From: Serinus canaria
Taxonomy: Eukaryota > Chordata > Aves > Passeriformes > Fringillidae
Assembly (NCBI RefSeq): GCF_022539315.1
Contig: NC_066327.1
Location: 17,136,834-17,200,833 of the forward strand
Length of the DNA: 64,000 bases
Direction: 5' to 3'
The translations under genes were made by a program, and so were the position numbers. The notes beneath the pieces are model-generated. The model saw nothing but the letters and a program-made list of their open reading frames with translations. It made no database searches and was not told the origin of the DNA. Below, one piece after another: positions 10,415-21,400 of this stretch; positions within the stretch are counted from its first letter, which is position 1; the number at the start of each line of letters is the position of its first letter.

Positions 10415-10428
10415 GTTACCCTGGAAAC
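10415..10428. promoter_or_regulatory. X-box (RFX-type) motif
   Basis: GTTACC-CT-GGAAAC is an imperfect palindrome that fits the RFX X-box form (GTTNCC, 1-3 nt, GGNAAC). It lies in a CpG-bearing context (GCTCG before, GCGGCCAGCGC after) about 1.3 kb upstream of GNPDA1 and 5 kb upstream of NDFIP1. Function is inferred from the motif only. Confidence 0.5.
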
Positions 10429-12239
10429 GCGGCCAGCGCTCGGAAATTTCGGAAAAGCAAATTCAGGAGGCACAGCCCGCATAGGAACTGATGGCAGAGA
10501 CACCACGGACTTCCCTCGGCGGTGAGCTCTAGGGAACAGCCGGGGTGACCTGTGGGTTGTGGGCATTATCTGTCCTCAGAGCGGTCCTGGAGAGCATCAC
10601 CTCAGCCCCTGCCTCCACCTCCCCTGGCCCGGCTCTCCTGGGACGAGTGGAGAGCTGCTGCCCTTGGTGCCGGCCTCGCAGTCCCCCAGCTGCTCACACA
10701 GCGCCGTTGTGGGGATGGGGTCGATGAAATCCGAGTGTTGGAGGGCTCTGGCTGCACAGGTTGGCTTTCAGCTCCCTTGCCAGTGGCTTGGGCAGCTGCA
10801 GTGCACAAAGATGCAAGAGGAGCCGACAGCTCCCCGTAAAAGCAAAATATGTTTTGGTGAAAGCAAAAGCTGCAGCGCAGCCAGGCAGGTGCCCCCGCGC
10901 TGCCCACACCCAGCACATCCTATGGATCCACACGCTCCATCCACCCCGAGCTGCTCCGGGGCTGGGCTATGCATGTGACTCGCATGCTGGATATTTTTAG
11001 GTATGATAATTTCTGCCCGTTATTGTTCCTGCATTTACAGCGAGCTGTTCCCATGCTGAAGAACTTCCTGGTGTCTGAACAGGCTGATTTTCCTTCCTTG
11101 CAAAAGCAGCAGATGGAAGGAAACAAACACTTCTCTTCAGGAGAAGCTGAAGTTTAACGGGGGAGCTCTTAGAAACCCAGCATTTTCTTTTGCACCATCT
11201 TGAAGGGACTGGAGTCAGCAGTGCTCAGAGACCAGGGCTTTTGCTATTGGGAACTGCTTGGGAGCACTGGGATTCTTTTCCTGAAACAGCAACAATTAAA
11301 AAATTATCTCCATGAAGAATCCTCTCTCCAAATCCTGTAATTAAAGAGTATTTTTAATATCCACCATCAGTCACCTCTTCCTGCTCCAGCATGTTCCATT
11401 TACCTTCTGACCCCAATTTATAAGAAAAGGAGAAATAACAGATTGGGAGGGGAGCTGCTCTTTCCTGCAAGCCCCACTCACATCTTAGCTCTTCCAACAG
11501 CACCCAAATCCTAGTTAGGATTTTCTGGGGTCACAGCAAGCCTATGGGTAGGGCAATGAACAGGCAGCTCTAGAGAGCACCAGTGCCAGTCCCTTCCCAT
11601 TTTGCAGGTGATGTTGCCATGACAAAGCTGTCAGGACCTCACTCCTCACCAGGTTCAAAACTGCCAGCCTAAGCAGTAAGGGATTTAATCTGGATAGCAA
11701 GGTTAAATTAACCGTTGGTTAATTGTGATTCCTCCAGTAGGATGAAGAAACAACAGAGCAACAAAGGGCATTGGTGAAATCAGTGAGCTGGGGCCTCTGA
11801 AGTCAGGCTGGACTGAGCTGGCTGCACTGTGTGGAGGCAATTTGGAGCTCAGCTCTGCTTGTCCCATGCACCATCCAGCACAACTCACTGCATCCCTCCA
11901 TATCTGCCCCTCGGTTCTGCTGCTGGGCTTCAGAGGAAGAGAACTCCCATTGGGAAATTCTTCCAATTCAATGCCACTGTTGTTTTCATTCCTCTTCCTC
12001 ACAATACTCGTGGCTTATGGGGCCATAATTTTCCACACCAGTGAACAAGGCCCTGCTTCCACTCGGCTGTGGGACGTGTGGCTGTGCTCACTGGGGCTCT
12101 CCTCCTTCCAGCAGACCCCATGTGACCCCGTGGCTTTTGTTATTGTAACAAACACCGAAATTGCAGCTGCCTGCGTGTTCAGAACCCCGTAGGGAGCCCA
12201 CACCTGCAGAACCTGCTGCTTCCCTGGGCAGGGGCTGTC

Positions 12240-12372
12240 AGAGCCACAGAATGGTTTGGGTGGGAAGGGACCTTAAGATTGTCCAGTTTCACCCCCTGCC
12301 ATGAGCATTCCACCATCCCAGGTGGCTCCAAGCCTGATCCAACCTGGCTTTAGACACTTCCAGGGATGAGCC
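12240..12372 (-). mobile_element. CR1 3'-end fragment
   Basis: CACAGAATGGTTTGGGTGGG followed by AAGGGACCTTAAGATTGTCC. Intergenic. Confidence 0.85.
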
Positions 12373-14599
12373 AGCCATAGTTCGGCTTTTTTGGGCAAAA
12401 AGATCAAAGATTATTCAAATAGAAGATAATCCCAAACACAAAAAGTCTTTGTGGCCAAGTGATATTTTTGGGAGGAGCATCTGTTAGAGAGCATTTATTA
12501 ATCCTTAACAAATCTCTCCAGATTAATTACACAACTCTAATTCAGGATGTTATTCCACAGTGGGGAATGGCATCTATGGATGTTCAAACCCTGTGAATCC
12601 AATTCTTGCACATGGAGTGTTTCTGCCTCCAGGGACACAGGAGTACTTTCAAATTGATGACAAAATGTTTCTGTCGTGTGAACAATTTTATTTTTTTAAT
12701 TGAATAATTTAGCACTAAAAGGTTAGAAGAAAGATCTAGCTTTAATGTCCTGATAAATTCTTACTGGTTTAGCTTACACGCCCTGCTTTTGAGGTTTCTT
12801 ATTTAGCATTTAGTGTTCAATATTTATTACAAAGTGCAGATTAAAAGTGTTCCCTTTACTGCTCAGTTGTACACAATAATTAAAGGAACACATGTACAGC
12901 TCCAAGATTTCAGAGGACTCAGTCCACTCCTTGTCATACTTTCAATTGCTTTCAAATACTTTCACAGCACATCCCGTACGGAAGTCACTAAAATCAATGA
13001 CTTCAAGCTTCAAGTGTCTCTTGGGAGAAAAGACATTTTGTACTGGAGAAAAAGACAAAAAAACCAGAGGCATGAAGTGATTTGCCTCAAACCACTTGGG
13101 AAATGAAAGCAGAACCAGTCATGTGCTGTAACCACAGCATCATCTTTCTACTGAGCTTCCCCACCTTAGAAAATAAAAATAAATACAGGGAGAGAAGCTG
13201 GAAGAAATTGCCCTTACCCCTCCGGAGTCAGTCATGCTCAGACTAGATGGTCTAATTAGCCTGTGATTTGCCTCCACTGGCCCCAAAATGGCTTTGACAC
13301 AAATGGTTTCACCATTTCTCCAGGATACGTTCCAGTGTCTTCTCTGAGGACATGCACAGGTTGCATCTTATTTTAATCTCTGTGTTGTCCAAGTCAATCA
13401 CTGTGCAGCTAATTACCACTGCTGCTACAGCCTTACTTAGGGGTGTAATCCCACCTCAGCAGTGAGTAAATCCATGCATGTCATCAGGGCAGCTCCTCAC
13501 TGCAGGGAAATTCTCAGTGCAAATCGAGAGTCTTGTGGAAAGGTGAAACCAGAGTCTGTCAGTGCCTGCAGCTCTTGTTCCAGCTCCTTCAAAGGCATCT
13601 GTGTTGCAAGAACCCTGCCTCGTCCTTGTGTCTCCAGCATTTCTCAGGAGTCACTCTTTGAGGTTATTCATCGCTAAAATCCTTCACGGTTCCTGCCTCT
13701 CCTTCAGCATGAGAACTGGGATGTTCATTCATCTCACTAAGACATCGATGAGCTCCCTACCCCTCAAAGGCAAAATACAGGGAGAAAAGAATCCAGGCTG
13801 ATTATGGTAGGGAATAATGAGCACTGAGGCCTGTATTTATGACTGAGTGTGCAGCTCAAAACCATGTCCTCGGGCTTCAGTGCTTGCAACTCTCTGAATT
13901 TGCAGTTTGGAATCCCAGTGGGGCTGATTCAGCCTTCCTTATCCTAAAGCTGATATATTTAAATCTCATCCACCTTAGGGATTGATGTGGGTAATTTTCT
14001 GCAAGCCTGACTAGAGCTGAACCGCGCTTGTAGAAAACAAATGTTACACAAGCTGAGAAGTGTTTTGGCCAATGTAACGCTGAAGAACTCAGAATAAACC
14101 AACTTCTCTCACCGCGTGGTCTGCTACACGTGCTCCTTTTGGAAGGAGGGAGCTCAACACCATCTGCTCCCTGTGGATATGGAAGAGCTGATGGCCAACA
14201 CCTTGTGTTGGTGCAGCTGCCCTGTTCCCTGCCCCCGTGATGGGACAGGGATGGCTGGGGTCATGTGTGACCCAGGCTTGGTCAGTGTGACTCACATAGG
14301 GCTGGTTCCCCAGGGCTGGCTCTGGTGAGTCCCTGCTGAGGCAGCATGGCTTTACATCAATTTCCTGACCCCCTAGGTTTCACTATCACATCCTATGGCA
14401 GCTTCCACTCTGAAAATTATACTTGAGTTCCACAATGTACATGATATGAAGTGCACGAAGTTTGTGGGGTCACTCCTGCAGCTGCGGCAGTGTCGGGGTC
14501 GTGCTGCTGGCTCTCGGCATTCCCGCAGGCAGCGGCACACCGGGTCCCCACGCACAGCCAGGCTGGCTCTGCTCTGGCTCGGGTCACCCTCCAGCCCTG

Positions 14600-15237
14600 G
14601 TTGGGACCCAGCCTGGCAGAGAAGGACCCCGGGGTGCTGCTTGACAGCAACTGAACATGAGCCCAGATGTGCCCAGCTGTGCCAGAGGCCAATGGCACCT
14701 GGGCTGTCTCAGCACTAGTGTGGCCAGCAGGAGCAGGGCAGGGACTGTCCCCTGTGCTGGCACTGCTGAGGTGACACCGTGAGTGCTGTGTCCAATTCTG
14801 GGCCCCTCATGGTGAGAGAGACATTGAGAGGCTGGAGCGTGCCCAGGGAAGGGAACGGAGCTGGAAAAGGGCTCAGCCTGGATAAAAGAAGGCTCAGAGG
14901 GGACCTTGTGGCTCTGCACAACTCCTGCCAGGAGGGGACAGCCAGGTGGGATTTGGCATCTGCTCCCAGGGAACAGGGACAGGAGCAGAGGGAACGGCCT
15001 CAGGCTGGCCCATGGCAGGCTCAGGGTGGGCACAGCAGGAATTTCCCCATGGAAAGGGGGCTCAGGCACTGGAACTGCCCAGGGAGGGTTGGATCCCCAT
15101 CCCTGGAGGTGTCCAAGGAAGGGCTGGAGGTGGCACTCGGGGCTCTGGGCTGGTGACAAGGTGGGGATGGGGCACAGCCTGGACTCGCTGGTGTTGCAGG
15201 TCGCTCCCAGCCTCGGTGGTTCTGTGATTCCGTGGCC
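14600..15237 (+). mobile_element. CR1 LINE, end of ORF2 plus 3'UTR, adjoining the NDFIP1 promoter
   Basis: The longest CR1 copy in the window. The reverse-transcriptase C-terminal remnant is readable as EKDPGVLLDS followed by a stop, then SVSNSGPLMV-like and RRLRGDLVALHNSC-like pieces in shifting frames. It ends with CTCGGTGGTTCTGTGATTCC about 170 nt before the NDFIP1 ATG. Stops and frameshifts show that it is dead. Confidence 0.88.
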
Positions 15238-15406
15238 GTTCCAGGAGCGCTGCTCGCGGCCCGGGGCGGCTCCGGCGGCGGGCGGGGCGGGAGGCGGCGC
15301 GGCCGAGCGTGACGGGGAGGGCGGGAGCGAGCGGAGCCCGCAGCGAGCAGCGACCGGGCCGCCGCCGCCTCCGCCTGCGCATCGCCCGCACCGACCCCGC
15401 AGCGCC

Positions 15407-15451
15407 ATGGCGGCCGCGGCCGCCGAGCCCAGCACCGGCCGCTACCAGCAG
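15407..15451 (+). CDS. NDFIP1: NDFIP1 coding exon 1
   Basis: Encodes residues 1-15 and is followed by donor GTGAGG at 15452. The Ala run is encoded by GCG/GCC codons. Confidence 0.92.
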
Positions 15452-18400
15452 GTGAGGGGCGCCGGGGCCGGGCGGCTCCCGGGGCGGCGGGGCCGGGAGC
15501 GGGGCCTGTGCTGGCGGCAGCGCCCGGGGCGGAGGCCGCAGGTCCCCGGGGGGTCAGGCCGGGCTCGGCCGCGGAGCCGCTCCCCGCCGGCTGGGGGCTG
15601 GGTGTGCCCGCGGCCGGTGTTTGCCCAGGCCCGGGGCTGGTGTTTGCTCTGTCCTGGGGCCGGGTGTCTGCCCAGTCCCGGGGCCGGGTGTGTCCGGGGC
15701 CGGTGTTTGCCCAGTCCCGGGGCGACCTTGGGCAGGGCGCTGATCCCGCCGGTCATTTCCCCCCACGGCCAGCGACCCCCCCACCGGAACGGTCTCGTTC
15801 CGCATCGTCCCGAGATCACCGTTACTTTTCTTCCATCTTTTACGTGTGGACTCCCTCTAGGCCAGGGGCTGGCCTTAAAGAGCTCCCTGGGGAATTCGGG
15901 TCGTTCTTCTCTTCCTGCCTCCCGTTTGTCTGCAGCACCGGCCCCACGGAAAGGGCCGGGTGTCGGCTGGGCCCCCCGGTGTGACCCCGTTCTGGCAGGC
16001 GCCTTTCTGACATCAGACATGGAGAATTCTTTACTTAGGGTAATGGAGAAATCCCTCAAAACAGCAGACAGCTCGCTCCTGCTGAACCGAGGCTCTCCCA
16101 AGAAATCGCTGTGTTGTGACTTTTCCTGGGTAGCGTTCCCGGCGTGGGTAGGCTCCTGCTCGGCAGAGTTCGAGATACACCCTCCCATGGGATGGAGTAC
16201 TTGTCTCGTCTGACAGCTGCAGGTCTCCGTGTTTTTACATACTGGGAATGTAGAAGTTAAGTAAAACTTAGGATTTTTTTTTTCCAGTGCTAAACAGATG
16301 TGCTCACTTACAATGACACATCTCTTTGTGTTGTTCTGGGACCTGCTAGGGTCTGATACCAGGTCTCTGCACTAATCGCCTTTCCTGGCAGAGTCCTGCT
16401 GGTGGTGTTGACCCCAACGAGTGTCTTCACAAATGTCTTTTCCCAAGGGATGTGCAGCGTGTCCCATCACCCAGAGCAGTGGGGATGGGTGCCACAATTG
16501 CTGAAGGACACCATTGCCTCCTGTGGTGTTCCCTGGCTGATGCACACACTCCTGGTATCCCCTGAGAGGGGTGTGTAAAGCTGTTGTTTGCCCGCTCAGT
16601 GCTGTGTCTGCTCACACCTCGGGCAGAGCCGGGGCAGACTCATCTCGGAGCCCTGCGGAGATTAGGGAGCCAGGCTGTGCCAGAGGATTTGCACTGCTAA
16701 AGACAAGCACATAATGGAGGCCTGTGGAGCCACTGGTTTAACTGGAGTGAGAGGCAGATTCTCACATGTAAATGAATTTACTTTTGTTTAGAAATTGCTT
16801 CTCTTTCCTTGCCCTCTGCCAGAACCCAGGTGTTCCCGTTGTAAAGTGTGTTATCACTGAGCTGGCTCCTAATGCTTGTGTTGCTTCAAAACCCTGCAGG
16901 CTGTGGAGATGCAGTTGGGATTTAGATAGAGAGGATGAGAGAGTGGGAGAGTCTCTGTAGCATTGAATGTGTCAATTTCCCCCCCATATTTTGAAACTTA
17001 TTGTGTGTGGGAATGTACAATAATGAATGTACCATGTGCCAAGGAACTGATAGTGAAGTGATAACTGCAAGGGCTAGAGTGAATACAGGACCCAGTCAGT
17101 GGAGATAGCCTGCAGAAATTCACAACAAGCTCATTTAATCCTTTAAATTATTGGATTATGAGTCAGTGGAGGAAATTTTAAGGCTTGATCTTTTTGGGTG
17201 ATGGGGTAATGCATTAAAGGAGTTGGTTGTGCAGGTAGGTGGTTCCTGTGCTGGTAAATGTGATTGACTGTCCAAGCGTGCTAGGGATGTGCAACCCTCC
17301 CTCTGGGGTGGGTTCCTGATGTATCCATGTGTAAGTGGGAGCAGCACTGAGGTGTGGGCACTGGGGAACCTGTACAATATTTGTAGGATTCCTCAAGTAC
17401 CTGTATTTTCAGGAAAAAAAGGTGAGAGTTAGTGACCATGATCTGCGCACAACAGAACTCGATACCCCAGTTTGAGACCTGTGTTGTTTCCTCTCCTCTC
17501 CCAGCCCTTCCTCAGCCTTGCAGGTGGGATGTGGGAAGGTGGGAATGTGGGAATGTGGGCTGTGCTCCATCAGCATCCTCTTTCTTCCCTGCAGACTCCC
17601 AGCCCGTGTCTGTTCACCATCACCATCGCGGGCAGTGCAAGGGGCGTGCACTGATTGATTTTCCAAAGCCAACTTCCTAGCCCATGGCTTTGTTCAGGCA
17701 GGAGACAATCTGATAAAAAGTAGCCTGCAGTGGTGCCTTTGGGCACTGTGAGTCTGAGCTCAGTCCTGAGGAGGTGCAGCTCCCTCTAAGATCAAACTGC
17801 AGCTCTGGAGAAGGGATTTCAGCCTCTCCACCCCTTCCATTGGGAGCAGGGCTGGGACAGGCTCAGACTGCTGGATTTGGATCCTCCTCTGCAGGCCAGG
17901 TGCTGGGGCTGTGCTTGTGGAGGTGGGAATGGAGAGGTTTGGGAAGGAGAGAGCTGCAGCCCGCCCTGGTGCTGTTATTCCGGGCACTGCTGTGTCCCCA
18001 AAAAGGGACACTGAGAGGCTGTTGTCATTTCAGTCTGCCTTTGGGAAAGTTATACAGGGATGTTGTTGGGATTAGTGGGCTTAAAGCCTTCCTAGCATAA
18101 CCCTGGGTTGAGAGTTCAGTTGGCAGAACTGTATTTCATCCTTGGAATAGAAATTACCATCCATTCTGGAAAAAATAGCCCAGCTTTAACAGGTTTATTT
18201 ACACTCTGTGTTTTCCAGGCATGCTTTGCACTTGGAGCATTTGAAAATACATGTGAGGTGTATGAGTAATGTAAACCCACCTAGGAAATGGTGGGAGTGT
18301 TAAATAATGAAGATGTATTTCTTTTTAAGTGCTGTGTCTTCCTGTTCCACTTGTTGAAGGTTTACATGGATCATGAATCATTCCGTGAAGGGAGGTGTCA

Positions 18401-21400
18401 ATGGGAAAAATAAGGAAGAAAGATTTTTCCATTTGTTTGGTTTTTGTTCTGTGAAAACTGTAGAAGGAATACATTGCTGGAAATAGAATGGGAATAGAGT
18501 TTAAATCCATGAAGGACTACAATGCTGCTTTAATATCTGGGGAGGCTGGAGTGGAACGGGGAGGCAGATATCAGTTGCTGCCTTGTGTGTACCTTGAGCT
18601 TGTGTTTAATTTTGCAGCTGAAATGGGCACACAGCTTGAACCTAAAAAATGAGAGCATCCCAGATCTTTTCATGTCAGCAGTTAGAATCAGAAATGTCAG
18701 TGACTGTTTCCTCAGTGAGGTCCTTGCAGTGTGCAAGATGTGCTGGCTTAAGATAAGAATGCTAAGAAAAGTTGCAGGGTAGGTTGTTTGCATATTTATT
18801 TATATATTTTATTTTACTTGTAACCAGAAGAGGAGATGCCATTGACATAAACCAAGTAAAATTAGAAAAATTGCAGAGTAAAATTGTTTGTGCAGCTTCT
18901 GCTCCGAGGTTGTGCTGAAGCTGCACCTTGTCCAGCCTTGGCTGTGCTGAGGTGACTAAAATCTGAGTATTTTCCTCTGAAACATCCCCCTGTGCAGGCA
19001 GCAGTACCTGTCAGGTAACTTTGCAAGGGTTTAGCGATTCTATATGAAAAAGTTATTATAGAATTTAAATACATTCTGTCCCTAAAAATCAAAGGATGTG
19101 GGAAAGGCAGGGAAACAGCAGCAGTCCTGTGTCACCTCACAGGTTGTGTAACAGGAGAAAATAGCTTTGCATGCAAACTTTAAAATACAGTATTATCTCA
19201 GGCATCAGGATGGTGTGGAGCTCTGAGTTGGGCTATTTTAGTAACTTTTCTCTCATGACTAAAATTCAGTGGGGCTCAGTAACCCCATTGAGAAGCAGCT
19301 GTAGGAACAGCCCCTGAGGACTTTGGGTTGTTCAGTGCTCCCAGGAGATGAGCAACCTTTTTCTGTGGGTTTGGCATCATGACTTAGAAGTACCCATACA
19401 GAATGCAAGGATCAAAAGTTCTGTGTGTGCATGTGTGAATTCTGATCCTTTGTCATGGGGACGAGTGAGCAGAATTCAGTATTGAGGGCTATCCAATCGT
19501 TCTGTTCCTGCCTGTTGTGAAATATCCACATTTGATCTGTGGTGCCACAATGGGATTTTTTTTCCCTGAAAGGTACTTAACCTTCTTCATGTGACCATTT
19601 AAAAAACATGATATTTTAAAACGTTTATAAGCCTTACTGAAACACCCTAATGTCCAGAAAAATATTAGTCTGATTCTAAATATTATGAGAAGGCCTTATG
19701 CTTTAAGTGTGGGAGTTTAATTACAGCTATCCAAGATTAAAAGCTAATTTTTCCATATTAAGACCTTGATCTCTCAAGTCTAAGGCCAGAGTGTGGCACA
19801 GGTTTGTGCTGGCCCAAGTGCTTGTTTCCAGTCTGTCCAGACCAGTCTAACTCCCTGTTTGAACACAAATGAGGGAATTAGAGCAGCTTGTTTCCCAGGA
19901 TTGAGGAGCATTTCTGTGGTGTCAGGCCCTTGGCTGCAGTGAGTCAGAGGACAGCATCACAGGTTGTATTTTATGGCCAAAAAATAGGTTTTGATTTGTG
20001 GTTTTGCTTTCTGGTGGCTCATGGGGTCGTTACCATTGCCCCCTCAGCTGGATGCTGCTGCTGGCTCCTGCTCTGTGTGTGCTCACTGGGTGCCAGGGAG
20101 CTGCTCCAGGTGCCTTTGGGGAGTGGGGCACAGTTTTCAGTCCTCTGTTAAAAGGGAGGAGTATCTCAGAGTCACTCCGTTTGGAAAAACCGAGTCCCAG
20201 CTCTGCCCTATCCCCTCCTTGTCCCCAGCCCAGAGCACTGAGTGCCACCTCCAGGTGCCACCTGCAGGGATGGGCACTCCAAACCCCTCTGGGCAGCCCC
20301 TGCCAAGGGCTGAGCCCCCTTCCCATGGGGAAATTCTGGGGTAGGCACAGATAGGGAGGTCACTCCCAGGGCTGGGCTCTGCTCAGGGCAGGAGCATCAG
20401 CATCTCCCCAGGGAGGGTTGGCTTGGCACAGGTGCCAGTTGTGTCACCTGAGAGGTGCTTGGCACACCTGTGCCAGTGCAGAGGCTGGGCCAGGCACTCA
20501 GGGCTGTCAGTGCTCCGGGGAAATGGGCTGGGAAAGCCTACAGGAGAAAACAGTTATTTGCTCATCAGGGAGAGGGCTGAAGGGAGTGGGTTGGCTTGTC
20601 TGGTAGCTTATCATTATCCCTGCTGATTAATAAGCTGATGTTAAGTTACAGAAATTTGCAACAACATCGACCAAAAGTCAGGATTTTAAATCAGGGTGTG
20701 TTTAATTGAGTAAAGCAAAAGCCAGTAAAAATAACTCTCCTTTTCAGAGCTGGCAGTGACTTTAATTTACTTCCAAAAGGCTGAAGATATGTAATGATAT
20801 GTGATCTATTGCTAAGGCCAAGCTTGTAGTAATGCTGGTTTAGTGCAGTGATGCTCATTTGGTGTAAAGAATATTTACATGCAGCCTCAGAACTTGGCAA
20901 AGGGGATTTAAAAAATAAAGATTCAAAACTATGTGAGCAGCCCATATGCTGAGTTTGGAAAATTTGGAAGAATTAACCAATATATTTATTGGAAATGCTT
21001 TCTTCAAAGTTTACATGGAAATATTTCCAAACAGCTTGGAAGATGTCAACTTTTATGTTGCCGTGCTGTGTATTTAAATGGGACAGGTCTCAGTTAGGGC
21101 AAGTGGCAACCAGAGGTGATGTCCTGCTCAGTGCCAGGTTACTGATGATGGGGTGTATTTTAAAATAATTATCCCTGGGTGTTCTGTCAGTTAACTTTCT
21201 GTTGGTTTAGCAGTCTGGTGGAAAAATCCCAGCCAAGCTGTTGTTTCAATAACTACAGGCAGGGCTGTAAAGACTCTCATTTTTTTATGCCATGAATACC
21301 AGAACCTTGCCTGAAAAGCTAAAATCCATCAGTGACTCCAGGAAAGAATTATCCCACAGCCTCAGCAGAACAGACTGAAGTCAGACACTGCTTTTAACCA

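Larger units (their letters stand above)
9430..14599. other. GNPDA1-NDFIP1 intergenic region
   Basis: No coding exon or RNA gene is supported here. It holds a GC-rich patch (10,030-10,530) with an RFX-type site and a short GGGCA repeat, one CR1 fragment (12,240-12,372) and otherwise unremarkable AT-leaning sequence. The open frames look random. Confidence 0.7.
15238..15990 (+). promoter_or_regulatory. NDFIP1: NDFIP1 CpG-island promoter
   Basis: Very CpG-dense sequence begins exactly where the CR1 copy stops and continues through coding exon 1 into intron 1. There is no TATA box. The start site is inferred between about 15,250 and 15,390, giving a short GC-rich 5'UTR. Confidence 0.8.

Noticed and set aside
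14906..16213. A 435-codon + strand open frame over the NDFIP1 promoter and exon 1
   Set aside because: It is made of dead CR1 sequence plus GC-rich promoter DNA and runs through the true exon 1 in a different frame. GC-rich DNA has few stops.
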